In this document: positions 18,503-28,320 of the stretch, piece by piece
Position numbering within the stretch: the first letter of the stretch is position 1
Layout: every line of letters begins with the position of its first letter
Assembly (NCBI GenBank): GCA_902826775.1
Contig: CADEHE010000002.1
Location: 558,175 to 622,174, forward strand
Direction of reading: 5' to 3'
Source: an uncultured Pseudomonadota bacterium
Lineage (GTDB): Bacteria > Pseudomonadota > Gammaproteobacteria > Burkholderiales > JALYOK01
DNA: 64,000 nt
Made by a program: the position numbers and the translations under genes
The notes under the pieces: model-generated
Seen by the model: the letters and a program-made list of their open reading frames with translations, nothing else
Databases searched by the model: none
What the model was told of the DNA's origin: nothing

Positions 18503-19462
18503 ATGCTGAGCCGCACCGCCAACGATCTGTTTTGGATGTCGCGCCACATGGAGCGCGCGGAAAATGTGGCGCGCATTTTGGACGTGACGCACCGCATGTC
18601 GCTACTACCCTATGCGCCGCTGCAACCGGGACAAGACTGGGCGCAACCCTGGGTGGTGCCGCTCGTCATCACCGGTTTGGTCACGCCTTTTTATCAGACG
18701 CACTCGGAACTGGCCACCGACAATGTGTTGAAGTTCATGGTGCTCGATGCGAGCAATCCTTCCAGCATTTACTCGTGCATCAAGAAGTCGCGCGAAAACG
18801 GCCGTTCACAACGCGGCGCCATCAGTTCGGAAATGTGGGAATGCCTGAACGACACCTGGCTCAGCATGAAGAACGTGTCGTTCGACTCTATGACCGCTTC
18901 GGGCTTGGGCAGCTTCTTCGAGTGGGTGAAAATGCGCTCGCAACTATTTCGCGGCATTACCTTCGGCACCATGCTGCGCGACGAGGGCTATCGCTTCATC
19001 CGCTTGTCCACTTTCTTGGAGCGCGCGGACAATACAGCGCGCATTCTCGACGTCAAGTATCACACGCTGCTGCCGAGCGTGGCCGATGTCGGCGGCGCGG
19101 TGGACTACTATCAGTGGGGGGCGCTGCTGCGCTCCGTCGGTTCTTTCGAGGCCTACCGGAAAGTGTACCGTGCGGTCATCACGCCGCTCAAGGTCGCCGA
19201 GCTGCTCATCCTGCGCGACGACATTCCACGCTCGCTGCACACCTGCATGAACGAAATTTACGAGTTGCTGCAGGAGCTAAACGACGACGAGTCCGTGGAG
19301 GCGGAGCGCCTCGCCGGCGAAATACATTCGCAGCTCCACTACAGCCGCATGGAAAAGATTATCGCCATCGGCCTGCACGAATACCTGATGCAGTTCTTGC
19401 AGCAGATTGCTGCGCTCAACGGCGAGATCGACAATCAGTTTCTAGCGCCGGTTTATCAATAA
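18503..19462 (+). CDS. Alpha-E domain protein of the Anbu cluster
   Basis: 319 residues starting at the ATG giving MLSRTANDLFWMSRHMERAE, the usual N-terminus of alpha-E (DUF403, COG2307) proteins. A second similar helix motif, RFIRLSTFLERADNTARILD, shows the internal helical duplication of the family. It is entirely helical, with no catalytic site recognised. It is always associated with the ATP-grasp partner and is proposed to act with it in peptide modification. It is separated by 2 bp from the upstream gene. Confidence 0.92.
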   Translation: MLSRTANDLFWMSRHMERAENVARILDVTHRMSLLPYAPLQPGQDWAQPWVVPLVITGLVTPFYQTHSELATDNVLKFMVLDASNPSSIYSCIKKSRENGRSQRGAISSEMWECLNDTWLSMKNVSFDSMTASGLGSFFEWVKMRSQLFRGITFGTMLRDEGYRFIRLSTFLERADNTARILDVKYHTLLPSVADVGGAVDYYQWGALLRSVGSFEAYRKVYRAVITPLKVAELLILRDDIPRSLHTCMNEIYELLQELNDDESVEAERLAGEIHSQLHYSRMEKIIAIGLHEYLMQFLQQIAALNGEIDNQFLAPVYQ

Positions 19463-19500
19463 GTGCGCGCCGCTGACTCGCGCGCAATGAAGGTTCCGCT

Positions 19501-22500
19501 TTGACTATCCGCGTCGCGCTGCATCATCGCACCGCCTACACATTCGACCGCTTGGTCGGCCTCTCGCCGCATGAAATCCGCTTGCGGCCCGCCGCGCATA
19601 CACGCACGCCGATCGCCAGCTACTCGATGCGCATACTGCCGGCCGAGCACTTCTTGAATTTTCAGCAGGACCCCTACGGCAATTATGTTGCGCGCGTGGT
19701 GTTTCCCGAAAAGGCCAAAGCCATGGAGATCGTGGTCGATCTAGTGGCCGACATGACCATCATCAACCCGTTCGATTTCTTCGTCGAACCCTACGCGGAA
19801 ACCTTCCCCTTCGCCTATCCGCCGCAGCTGAAAATCGAGCTCGCGCCTTATTTGGAACTGGAACCAGCCGGGCCGCTGCTGCAACAGTGGTTGCAAGAGT
19901 TCCGCGCGCATCGCTTCGCGGCGGGCACCACGACTGTGGATTTCTTGGTGCACATCAACCAACGCATTCAGCAGCAGATTCGCTACTTGGTGCGCATGGA
20001 ACCCGGCGTTCAACGCCCGGACGAAACGCTGCAACTGGCGAGCGGCTCGTGCCGCGACTCCGGCTGGTTGTTGGTGCAGGTGCTGCGACAGCTGGGTTTG
20101 GCGGCGCGCTTCGTGTCGGGCTACCTCATTCAACTGGTAGCGGATCAGGCGCCGCTGGACGGCCCCGCCGGACCGACGCGAGACTTCACCGATTTGCACG
20201 CTTGGGCCGAAGTGTATATCCCCGGCGCCGGTTGGATCGGTCTCGACCCAACCTCGGGACTGATGGCTGGGGAAGGCCATATTCCGCTTGCCTGCACCGC
20301 TTTTCCGTCGAGCGCCGCGCCGGTAATCGGCGGCACCGACGTCTGCCAATCCACTCTCGCTTTCGAGATGACGGTTACGCGCATCCATGAGGACCCGCGC
20401 GTCACCAAACCCTATTCCGTTGAACAATGGGCCGCTATCGACACGCTGGCGGAGCAAGTCGACGCCGAGCTCCGCGCGGGCGATGTGCGACTGACGCACG
20501 GCGGGGAGCCGACCTTTGTCTCGGTCGACGATATGGACGGCGACGAATGGAACTACGCCGCGTTGTCGCCGAAAAAATGGGAACTCGCGCAGCAACTGGC
20601 ATGGCGTCTGCAAACGCGCTTTGCCCCCGGCGCGCTGTTCTTCCACGGTCAAGGCAAATGGTACCCGGGTGAGCCGCTGCCACGCTGGGCATTGAGTATT
20701 TATTGGCGCGACGATGGTGTGCCGCTGTGGCGCGATCTCAAGCGGATTGCCGGCGAAGGGGGCACCGCGCAGCTAGCGGACGCCGAGCGCCTGTGCAAAG
20801 CAATCGCCGCGAACCTAGGACTCGATCCGCAGTTCACCATCGCCGCTTTCGAAGATCCGCTGGTGCTGCTCCAGCTCGAGGGCAAGCTGCCGCCGAACGT
20901 CGATCCGCTCAGTGCGCCGCTGAAAGACTACGACGAGCGCTCGCGCTTGACGCAGCTCTTAGGACGCGGCTTGGCCAAGCCGGCGGGCTACGTCTTGCCG
21001 CTGCAAGCTAAGGAGTCGCCCGATCGACCGGCGGCCACTGAATGGCACACCTCGCGCTGGCCGGTGCGGCGCGAACAAGTTTATCTGCTGGCGGGCGATT
21101 CACCACTGGGCTTCCGCTTGCCGATCGCCTCGCTGCCCGAACTGCTGCCCGAGGAAACCGAGCTGGATTTTGATCGCGACCCGTTCGATGCGCGCAGCGC
21201 GCTGCACGACGCGCACAGCGCCGCGGAGCAAGCGCGGCACACGCGCGGCAAAAGCGCTGCCGCGCCGAAGCCGAAGGAAGTGGTGCGCACCGCGCTGTGC
21301 GTCGAGCCGCGCCGCGGTTGCGTGTACGTGTTTCTGCCACCGGTCAAACGCCTGGAGGATTTCGTCAATCTAGTGTCTGCCGTCGAACGCGCCGCGGAAG
21401 AAACCGGCACCGCACTGCGCATCGAGGGTTACGCGCCGCCGCGCGATCCGCGCCTGCGCTGCATCAGCGTGACGCCCGATCCGGGCGTGATCGAAGTGAA
21501 CGTGCATCCGGCCGCCTCGTGGAAAGAGTTAAGCACCAACACCAGCGCCTTGTATGAGGAAGCGCGCAGCGTGCGGCTCGGCACCGAGAAATTCATGCTC
21601 GACGGGCGTCACAGCGGCACCGGCGGCGGCAATCACGTTACCCTCGGCGGTGCGACCACCGCCGACAGCCCGTTCCTGCGCCGCCCCGATCTGCTGCAAA
21701 GTTTTATTACTTATTGGCAAAACCACCCGGCGCTGTCTTACCTTTTTTCCGGGTTGTTCGTCGGCCCGACCAGTCAGGCGCCGCGCGTCGATGAAGCGCG
21801 CGACGATCACCTCTATGAGTTGGAGATCGCGTTCCAGCAATTGCAACGGCTAACGAAAACGGGCGAAGAAAGCAAACGGCTCTGGCTGGTTGACCGCTTG
21901 CTGCGGCACCTGCTCGTCGATATGACCGGCAACACCCACCGCGCCGAATTCTCCATCGACAAGCTGTACTCACCGGACGGCCCGACCGGGCGGCTGGGCT
22001 TGGTCGAATTCCGTGCCTTTGAGATGCCGCCGCATCCGCAAATGAGCTTGCTGCAATCCCTGCTGTTGCGCGCGTTGCTAGCGCGCTTCTGGGCGAAACC
22101 ATATGCAGCGCCGCTGGTGAATTGGGGCACGGCGCTGCACGATCGCTGGATGCTGCCGCACTTCATCGCGCAAGACGTCGCCGACGTGGTGCGCGATTTA
22201 CGCGCGGCGGGTTACGCCTTCGATGAAGCCTGGTTCGCGCCATTCGTGGAATTTCGCTTTCCGCGTTACGGCACGGTGGTGTACGAAGGCGTGCAACTGG
22301 AGTTGCGTCAAGCGATCGAGCCCTGGCATGTGCTGGGCGAAGAAGTCTCGCGCGCCGGCACCTCGAGATATGTCGATTCTTCAGTGGAACGCCTGCAAGT
22401 CAGAATCGCCGGGATGACCGGCACGCGCCACGCGCTCGCGTGCAACGGCCGCGCCGTGCCGCTACAAGCGACCGGCACGCATGGCGAATTCGTCGGCGCG

Positions 22501-22806
22501 GTGCGCTACCGGGCGTGGGCACCGCCCTCGGCGCTGCACCCGACCATCGGCGTGCACTCGCCGCTGGTGTTCGACATTGTCGATACTTGGAGCGAGCGCG
22601 CCATCGGCGGCTGCACTTTTCATGTGGTGCATCCGGGTGGGCGCAGCTACGAGACGTTTCCGGTCAATGCCAACGAAGCCGAAGCCAGGCGCGTGGCGCG
22701 CTTTTGGAACCACGGCCACACACCGGGGAAACTGCGGCTGAAGCCGGAACCCGTCAACAAGAGTTTTCCCTTTACGCTCGACCTGCGCTGGAATCCCAAC
22801 ACCTGA
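19501..22806 (+). CDS. Transglutaminase-like / DUF2126 fusion protein
   Basis: 1101 residues. Residues 1-290 are a transglutaminase-like cysteine peptidase domain with triad candidates C184 ([13 protein letters not shown]), H233 ([12 protein letters not shown]) and D249 (GLDPTSGL). The long remainder is DUF2126, with [20 protein letters not shown], a glutamine-synthetase/amidoligase-like [12 protein letters not shown] and [16 protein letters not shown]. It starts with TTG after GAAGG, giving [13 protein letters not shown] as in relatives. Together with the ATP-grasp and alpha-E partners it may make and remodel a peptide tag or metabolite; this is inference from family and context. Confidence 0.92.
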   Translation: MTIRVALHHRTAYTFDRLVGLSPHEIRLRPAAHTRTPIASYSMRILPAEHFLNFQQDPYGNYVARVVFPEKAKAMEIVVDLVADMTIINPFDFFVEPYAETFPFAYPPQLKIELAPYLELEPAGPLLQQWLQEFRAHRFAAGTTTVDFLVHINQRIQQQIRYLVRMEPGVQRPDETLQLASGSCRDSGWLLVQVLRQLGLAARFVSGYLIQLVADQAPLDGPAGPTRDFTDLHAWAEVYIPGAGWIGLDPTSGLMAGEGHIPLACTAFPSSAAPVIGGTDVCQSTLAFEMTVTRIHEDPRVTKPYSVEQWAAIDTLAEQVDAELRAGDVRLTHGGEPTFVSVDDMDGDEWNYAALSPKKWELAQQLAWRLQTRFAPGALFFHGQGKWYPGEPLPRWALSIYWRDDGVPLWRDLKRIAGEGGTAQLADAERLCKAIAANLGLDPQFTIAAFEDPLVLLQLEGKLPPNVDPLSAPLKDYDERSRLTQLLGRGLAKPAGYVLPLQAKESPDRPAATEWHTSRWPVRREQVYLLAGDSPLGFRLPIASLPELLPEETELDFDRDPFDARSALHDAHSAAEQARHTRGKSAAAPKPKEVVRTALCVEPRRGCVYVFLPPVKRLEDFVNLVSAVERAAEETGTALRIEGYAPPRDPRLRCISVTPDPGVIEVNVHPAASWKELSTNTSALYEEARSVRLGTEKFMLDGRHSGTGGGNHVTLGGATTADSPFLRRPDLLQSFITYWQNHPALSYLFSGLFVGPTSQAPRVDEARDDHLYELEIAFQQLQRLTKTGEESKRLWLVDRLLRHLLVDMTGNTHRAEFSIDKLYSPDGPTGRLGLVEFRAFEMPPHPQMSLLQSLLLRALLARFWAKPYAAPLVNWGTALHDRWMLPHFIAQDVADVVRDLRAAGYAFDEAWFAPFVEFRFPRYGTVVYEGVQLELRQAIEPWHVLGEEVSRAGTSRYVDSSVERLQVRIAGMTGTRHALACNGRAVPLQATGTHGEFVGAVRYRAWAPPSALHPTIGVHSPLVFDIVDTWSERAIGGCTFHVVHPGGRSYETFPVNANEAEARRVARFWNHGHTPGKLRLKPEPVNKSFPFTLDLRWNPNT

Positions 22807-22907
22807 GAAACCTCTGAAGCGGTTTCGCGTTCGAGAGCATCACCCGCGCTGGGCACGCGGATTTGCTATCCTGCCGCTTTTGCCGACCCGGCTATCGGAT
22901 TGCTCGC

Positions 22908-23648
22908 ATGACTTATTGTGTAGGTTTGCTGCTCGACGAAGGCATGGTGTTCGCATCGGACTCGCGCACCAATGCGGGAGTTGACCAGATCTCCAGTTTT
23001 CGCAAGATGAAGATTCTGGACCGCCCGGACGATAGGCTGATCGTCATCATGAGTTCGGGCAATTTGTCGATCACGCAGAACGCAATCAATCTGCTGGAAA
23101 TGCAGACGCGGCATTCCGATGGTTCGCTCAACATCTGGAACGCGCAGTCGATGTTCGAAGTCGTCACCCTCATCGGCGAGTCGCTGCGCCAAGTGCGCCA
23201 GCGCGACGCGACCTACCTGTCGCAGGCCAACGTCGATTCCAGCGCGTCTTTCATCGTCGGCGGACAACTCAAAGGCGAGCAACAGCGCTTGTTCTTGGTA
23301 TACAGCGAGGGCAACTTCATCGAAGCGGGCATCGATACGCCGTTTTTCCAGATCGGCGAAACCAAGTACGGGCGCCCGATCATCGATCGTGTCATCAAAC
23401 CGAATACCCCGCTGATCGAGGCGACCAAGTGCGTGCTGGTCTCGTTCGACTCAACTATGCGCAGCAACATCTCTGTGGGCATGCCGATCGATTTGGCCGT
23501 GAGCACACGCAATAGCTACCGGTTGAGCATGCAGAAGCGTCTGCTGGAGGACGATCCTTACTTCGCGATGATTCACGCGCAATGGGGCGATGGTTTGCGC
23601 CGCGTCTTTGCGCAGTTGCCCGATCCGAATTGGCAGTTTCAGACCTAG
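22908..23648 (+). CDS. Anbu, bacterial proteasome-like protease
   Basis: 246 residues from ATG at 22908, giving MTYCVGLLLDEGMVFASDSR. After Met removal the N-terminal Thr1 would be the nucleophile, with D17 in SDSRTN and K32 in SFRKMK as the other proteasome-type active-site residues. This is the Anbu (ancestral beta-subunit; COG3484) family of Ntn-hydrolases that assemble into large open rings. Its neighbours, the ATP-grasp, alpha-E and transglutaminase genes, are the recognised conserved partners. It begins 101 bp after the DUF2126 gene and may have its own promoter. The natural substrate is unknown. Confidence 0.93.
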   Translation: MTYCVGLLLDEGMVFASDSRTNAGVDQISSFRKMKILDRPDDRLIVIMSSGNLSITQNAINLLEMQTRHSDGSLNIWNAQSMFEVVTLIGESLRQVRQRDATYLSQANVDSSASFIVGGQLKGEQQRLFLVYSEGNFIEAGIDTPFFQIGETKYGRPIIDRVIKPNTPLIEATKCVLVSFDSTMRSNISVGMPIDLAVSTRNSYRLSMQKRLLEDDPYFAMIHAQWGDGLRRVFAQLPDPNWQFQT

Positions 23649-23727
23649 GCTAAGAGCGAAGGAGTATCACTTGGTGTTTGGCTACACACCGTTCTAAAAA
23701 CGCCATACCCCTGAGTGTTATCTCTAC

Positions 23728-24855
23728 CTAAGTCGAAATGATGCGCATGTTGGCGGCGCGCTCAACAAACCAAAGCGCCGCCACCAACATAATCAGCAGC
23801 GAGCCGCCGACGAACACCACGCGCCGGTACAGCAAAGTCTCGCGCAAGAAGTAAGCGACCGGCAGGAATGCCGCGACGATCGCCAGTTGCCCTAACTCGA
23901 CGCCGACGTTGAAGCCCACCAGTGCCAGTACTAAAGCATTGCGCGGCAGCCCGAGATCGCCCAGCACGCTGGCAAAGCCGAAACCGTGAATCAGACCGAA
24001 CACGAACGCCACCACCCAGCGCTTGTTGTGCACGATAGGCCAAATATTGTTGAGCGCCGCCAGAATGACCGAAGCGGCAATGGCGGATTCGACCAAACGC
24101 GACGGTAACCTGATGATCTCCAACGCGGCCAGGCTAAGCGTAATCGAATGCGCAAGCGTGAACGAGGTGACAATCTTGAGCACATCCCAAAACGCTTCGC
24201 GAAAACCGCTCACCGGCTGCCACGCGCGCCCCTGCAGGAAGAACACCGCCGGCAGCAGCAGCGAAACCAGGAACAAGATGTGGTCATAGCCGATCCAGAT
24301 GTGGTGCACGCCCTCCCAGACGAATTCCCAGAATTGTTGCCAACGCGAAACCTTTTCGAATTGGAACGTCTGACTCGTCGCATCGGTGCTAAATATGGCG
24401 GTACGCGTGACGCCGCCGACTTCGAAATTGAGCAAGCCTTTGTGCTGCGGATCTAGATCGAAAAAGAGTTGATACTTGACGTCCAAGTTACGCACCCGCT
24501 TCGGGCACTCGGCGCTAAAGCGCAGCACGGCGTAAGCGCCGTCGCTGTGGTTGTCGATGAGATGTTCACCCGCTTCGCTCGGGCACTCGGCGCCGTCCAC
24601 CGCCAGCCTGAGGCGCGCCAGCGCATACGCCGCGATCTCGGTGTGCTTGGCTTTGACTTCGCCCCAGGTGATGTCGGCATCGCCGTTGGCATCCAAGCCG
24701 ATTGCGAAATCGAGATCGCGCAGCGCGATGTCCCACTGCCCGTTGACGGTCTTATCGTCGACTTTGAGCGTGAGGTAGCTATCGCTTGGCTTGTGCGCGA
24801 AGGCCCCAGCACCCGCAAAGGCGAGAAGCGCGATAATTGCACGTAAATAGCGCAT
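23728..24855 (-). CDS. HupE/UreJ-type membrane protein with EF-hand-like loop
   Basis: 375 residues: a signal peptide (about 1-20), a periplasmic beta-rich domain of about 150 residues, then six or so membrane helices including EGVHHIWIGYDHILFLVSLL, the HupE/UreJ_2 signature with conserved histidines. HupE/UreJ relatives have been proposed as nickel or metal permeases; the substrate is unproven here. The exposed domain carries DANGDADITWGE (55-66), a canonical 12-residue EF-hand loop with Asp1, Asn3, Asp5 and Glu12, suggesting calcium binding. It is not part of an obvious hydrogenase or urease locus. Confidence 0.85.
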   Translation of the reverse strand: MRYLRAIIALLAFAGAGAFAHKPSDSYLTLKVDDKTVNGQWDIALRDLDFAIGLDANGDADITWGEVKAKHTEIAAYALARLRLAVDGAECPSEAGEHLIDNHSDGAYAVLRFSAECPKRVRNLDVKYQLFFDLDPQHKGLLNFEVGGVTRTAIFSTDATSQTFQFEKVSRWQQFWEFVWEGVHHIWIGYDHILFLVSLLLPAVFFLQGRAWQPVSGFREAFWDVLKIVTSFTLAHSITLSLAALEIIRLPSRLVESAIAASVILAALNNIWPIVHNKRWVVAFVFGLIHGFGFASVLGDLGLPRNALVLALVGFNVGVELGQLAIVAAFLPVAYFLRETLLYRRVVFVGGSLLIMLVAALWFVERAANMRIIST

Positions 24856-25013
24856 GGTTTCGATTTGTTAGTAGGGTGAGGTTTTAAGCGCGCCGTACAG
24901 CCCTGTCAACTCCGCCTGACAGTAATGCCGCATCCGTTACATTCCATTACTGTTGGTACTATTAATCCATAAGTCTTAAATTGCCTTAGTTTATAGTCTA
25001 TCCTAGCCCAGGT

Positions 25014-25469
25014 ATGTCTCAGCCTGAACGTCCACGCCTAACTGTCGCCGCTGTCGCCGAGCACGACGGCCGTTTCCTCATTGTTGAAGAACGCGCCGAG
25101 GACGGCTCCTTGCGCTTCAACCAGCCGGCTGGTCACGTCGAGGGCGGCGAAACGCTGCTCGAGGCGGTGCGGCGCGAAGCCTTGGAAGAAACCGGCCACA
25201 GTTTCACGCCGAACGCCTTGCTCGGCATCTACCATTACCGTGCGCTCGAGAACGGTATCACCTACCTGCGCTTTGCGTTCGCCGGCATCGCGACCGCACC
25301 GACGGCGCCCGTGCGTCTCGATGAGGGCATCGTGCAAGCGCATTGGCTGAGCCGCGAGGAATTGCTCGCGCAACGCGCCCGCCACCGCAGCGCTCTGGTA
25401 CTGCTATGCGTGGACGACTACCTGCGCGGACAACGCTTACCTCTTGATCTTGTACGCAGCCTGCTTTGA
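25014..25469 (+). CDS. nudJ: NudJ-like Nudix hydrolase
   Basis: 151 residues with a complete Nudix box (residues 40-62: G40, E46, R54-E55, E58-E59, G61) followed by YLRFAFAGIA and the helical C-terminus. NudJ-type enzymes hydrolyse pyrophosphates such as HMP-PP and nucleoside triphosphates. It lies 49 bp upstream of mnmA, the same order as nudJ-mnmA in E. coli, which supports the name. It is divergent from the HupE-like gene. Confidence 0.88.
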   Translation: MSQPERPRLTVAAVAEHDGRFLIVEERAEDGSLRFNQPAGHVEGGETLLEAVRREALEETGHSFTPNALLGIYHYRALENGITYLRFAFAGIATAPTAPVRLDEGIVQAHWLSREELLAQRARHRSALVLLCVDDYLRGQRLPLDLVRSLL

Positions 25470-25518
25470 CTCGGATGCATCGCGCGTATGATGCACGCCC
25501 TTTCTTGTTGCGCCTGAC

Positions 25519-26622
25519 GTGAACTGCTCGCTCAAACGCATCGTCGTCGGCATGTCCGGCGGTGTCGACTCCTCGGTGGCCGCGCTGTTGCTCAAGCGGC
25601 AGGGCCATGAAGTCATCGGCCTGTTCATGAAAAACTGGGAGGACGACGATGACGATGAATATTGCTCCACGCGCGAAGACTTGATTGATGCCGTGAGCGC
25701 CGCGGAAACAATCGGCGTCGACATCGAAGCCGTCAATTTCGCCGCCGAGTACAAAAACCGCGTGTTCGCCGAATTCTTGCGCGAGTACCAGGCCGGGCGC
25801 ACGCCGAACCCGGATGTGCTGTGCAACGCCGAGATCAAGTTCAAAGCATTTCTCGATCATGCCATAAAGCTCGGCGCTGACTACATCGCCACCGGCCACT
25901 ACGCGCGTGTTCGTCACGGCACGGCACACGGCGGCCGGCATGAACTGCTGCGCGGCTTAGACACAGGCAAGGATCAAAGCTATTTCTTGCACCGCTTGAC
26001 ACAAGCGCAACTCGAGAAGACTTTGTTCCCGCTCGGTGAGCTGCAGAAGAGTACGGTGCGCGAAATCGCGCGTGACGCCGGTCTCGCCAATCACGCCAAG
26101 AAAGATTCGACCGGGATCTGCTTCATCGGCGAGCGGCCGTTTCGCGAATTCCTCGCGCGCTATCTGCCACGCACGCCCGGCCCGATGCTCACCCCCGAAG
26201 GCCAGCGCGTTGGCGAGCACATGGGCTTGAGCTACTACACCATCGGTCAGCGCCAAGGCCTAGGCATCGGCGGCAGGAGAAGCGTCGACGGCAACGTCAA
26301 CGGCGAGGCTTGGTTCGTGGCGGAAAAGCGCATCGCGGAAAACTCGCTCATCGTTGTGCAAGGGCACGATCATCCCTTGCTGTTGAAACCCGAACTGCAC
26401 GCCGCAGACCTGGCGTGGACGCGCGCGACGCCGCCCGCGACCGATTGCGCTTACGGCGCTAAAACCCGCTACCGCCAGCACGACGCGCGTTGCCGCATCG
26501 GTTTCGATGCGAGCGGCGCACTCGAGGTGCGTTTCGAACAACCGCAACGCGCCATTACGCCAGGCCAGTCCGTGGTGCTGTACGATGGCGAAGTCTGCCT
26601 TGGCGGCGGCATTATTCAATAG
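25519..26622 (+). CDS. mnmA: tRNA 2-thiouridylase MnmA
   Basis: 367 residues from a GTG start. The PP-loop [10 protein letters not shown] (11-20) binds ATP; the catalytic cysteines are C102 ([12 protein letters not shown]) and C201 ([13 protein letters not shown]), both present. The C-terminal OUTER domain includes [13 protein letters not shown]. It installs 2-thiouridine at position 34 of tRNA Lys, Glu and Gln. nudJ lies upstream and a DUF2059 gene begins 14 bp downstream, so the three are likely one transcript. Confidence 0.96.
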   Translation: MNCSLKRIVVGMSGGVDSSVAALLLKRQGHEVIGLFMKNWEDDDDDEYCSTREDLIDAVSAAETIGVDIEAVNFAAEYKNRVFAEFLREYQAGRTPNPDVLCNAEIKFKAFLDHAIKLGADYIATGHYARVRHGTAHGGRHELLRGLDTGKDQSYFLHRLTQAQLEKTLFPLGELQKSTVREIARDAGLANHAKKDSTGICFIGERPFREFLARYLPRTPGPMLTPEGQRVGEHMGLSYYTIGQRQGLGIGGRRSVDGNVNGEAWFVAEKRIAENSLIVVQGHDHPLLLKPELHAADLAWTRATPPATDCAYGAKTRYRQHDARCRIGFDASGALEVRFEQPQRAITPGQSVVLYDGEVCLGGGIIQ

Positions 26623-26636
26623 CCGGAGATTGTTAC

Positions 26637-27176
26637 GTGCTCACTCTGAATGGCTTGCGTCTTGTTCAAGGCGCCCTGATTGTCACCGCACTTTTGGCGA
26701 GCGCGGCATTACCGCTGCATGCCGATGATCTTAGCGATGCCAAGCGGCAGGATATTCTGAGGCTACAAGAGCTGAGCGGCGCGAAACGCATCGGCCAGCA
26801 GACCACTCAGCGCATGCTGGAGCGCATGCTGGAGCAACTGCAGCGCAGTCAACCGGCGCTGCCGGAACGCGCCATTCAGGCGGTGCGGCTAGAACTTGAA
26901 TCTTTTGTCGCCGAAAAGTTCTTTGCCGACGGCGGCTTGATCGATCAACAAGCGCCGATCTATCACGAACATTTCACCCATGAGGAAATTCGCGAGCTGA
27001 TCACTTTCTACGAAAGTCCCATCGGCCGCAAGCTTGCTCAAGAGCAGCCGGCGATCAGCGTCGAATTGATGAAGTTCACCGAATCGTCGGTAGCGCAGCT
27101 GCTGCCGCAACTTCACAGCCGCTTAAGCGAAGCGCTCAAAAAAGAAGGAATCAACGCGGCGCCACGCCGGCAGTAG
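26637..27176 (+). CDS. Secreted DUF2059 protein
   Basis: 179 residues from GTG at 26637, with GGAG about 9 bp upstream. A signal peptide (about 1-29, cleavage near LPLHA-DD) precedes a helical domain of which the last part, HFTHEEIRELITFYESPIGRKL, matches the DUF2059 family. It is likely periplasmic and of unknown function. It starts 14 bp after mnmA and is probably read through from it. Confidence 0.87.
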   Translation: MLTLNGLRLVQGALIVTALLASAALPLHADDLSDAKRQDILRLQELSGAKRIGQQTTQRMLERMLEQLQRSQPALPERAIQAVRLELESFVAEKFFADGGLIDQQAPIYHEHFTHEEIRELITFYESPIGRKLAQEQPAISVELMKFTESSVAQLLPQLHSRLSEALKKEGINAAPRRQ

Positions 27177-27194
27177 AACTGCCGTCCGACACAC

Positions 27195-27806
27195 TTACGC
27201 GGCGGGCGGAACGGTGTCCTTGAACGACTTGCGCTTGCTCAGCTTCTCCGCCAGCCGCGCAAGATTGTCGTACTCGCCACGCCAATCGATCTCACCGAAG
27301 CGGAAATCCAGGTAAGAGAGCGTGCAGCCGGTAACGATATCGGCCAAATTGAAGGTGGCGCCGGTGCAGTAGTCCTTCTCGCCTAGCTCTTGCGACAGCG
27401 CTTGCAGCCCATGATCGATCTTCTTGCGCTGCTTCGCGATCCATTCCTCGCTCTGCTGCGCTGCCGGCCGGCGTTTCTCCATCACGATGCCGACCGCCGC
27501 ATCGACGATGCCGTCGCCGAGCGCTTCCCAACTCTTGACGTGAATGCGCGCGCGCGTCGGCTCGGGAATGAGTTTGCCGACTGGGGTAACGTTGTCGAGA
27601 TAGTCGACAATCACGGGGGAATCGTAGATCGCCGTGCCGTCGTCGAGCAGCAACACCGGAACTTTGCCCAGCGGATTGAAGCGGAACACGGGCGAATCGG
27701 GTACGCCTACCGGTTCGACCTGCAACTCACATTCAATGCGCTTCTCGGCCAAAGCGATGCGCACTTTGCGCGCGTAGGGACTGGTCAGCGTGGCAATCAG
27801 TTTCAT
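27195..27806 (-). CDS. Glutathione S-transferase family protein, YibF-like
   Basis: 203 residues. The N-terminal thioredoxin fold has SPYARKVRIALAEK (active-site Ser region), NPLGKVPVLLLDDG and DSPVIVDYLD (the glutathione gamma-glutamyl site), followed by a helical C-terminal domain with FNLADIVTGCTLSYLDFRF. The substrate is unknown. It resembles the second GST at 42794-43417 (same layout and length), so the two are paralogues of one subfamily. It is convergent with the DUF2059 gene. Confidence 0.88.
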   Translation of the reverse strand: MKLIATLTSPYARKVRIALAEKRIECELQVEPVGVPDSPVFRFNPLGKVPVLLLDDGTAIYDSPVIVDYLDNVTPVGKLIPEPTRARIHVKSWEALGDGIVDAAVGIVMEKRRPAAQQSEEWIAKQRKKIDHGLQALSQELGEKDYCTGATFNLADIVTGCTLSYLDFRFGEIDWRGEYDNLARLAEKLSKRKSFKDTVPPAA

Positions 27807-27851
27807 TTTTCTTGCGAGCCGTGCGTTGCCAAAAGTATAGCATTGGGTGGA

Positions 27852-28290
27852 TTACAAGGCGCGGGGCACCCCCTGCCCCCGCGCGCGTACATGGAAACGA
27901 AGTCGCCGATCGAGGGCGCGCTACGCGCGCCTTGAGGTGAAAAGCAACGGCGGCGTGTTACACGGCGCGGGGGAACCCGGCGAAGACAGGCGAGGCTTGG
28001 CGCGCGCAGACAGCAACGCTGACCTGCGGCCCCGTTGCGTACCCATCCTCGCGTGCCCGCGCTCGTTCTGGATACGGAGTCGCCGATCGAGGGCGCGCTA
28101 CGCGCACCATAAGGTGCAAAGCAGCGTGACGTGTTACAAGGCGCGGGGGAACCCTCGGCGAAGACAGGCGAGGCCTGGCGCGCGCAGACAGCAACGCTAA
28201 CCTGCGGCCCCGTTGCGTGCCCATCTTCGCGTGGCCCGCGCGCGTGCTGGATGCGGAGTCGGTCGAGGGTGCGCCGCGCGCGAAGTCAGC
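27852..28290. repeat. About 176-bp tandem repeat, roughly two and a half copies
   Basis: Two nearly full units begin with CGTGTTACA(A/C)GGCGCGGG at 27954 and 28130 (period 176 bp) and share GGCGAAGACAGGCGAGGC, CGCGCGCAGACAGCAACGCT, CCTGCGGCCCCGTTGCGT and GCGGAGTCG. A shorter copy at 27852-27953 keeps the start and the GTCGCCGATCGAGGGCGCGC end but lacks the middle. The start also contains a G/C hairpin (27858-27886) like the one at 51330-51356. The array fills the 514-bp gap between the GST and purB; no gene is seen in it. Confidence 0.85.
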
Positions 28291-28320
28291 CGGCGGTGCG
28301 TGATAAAATTGCGGCTCCGC

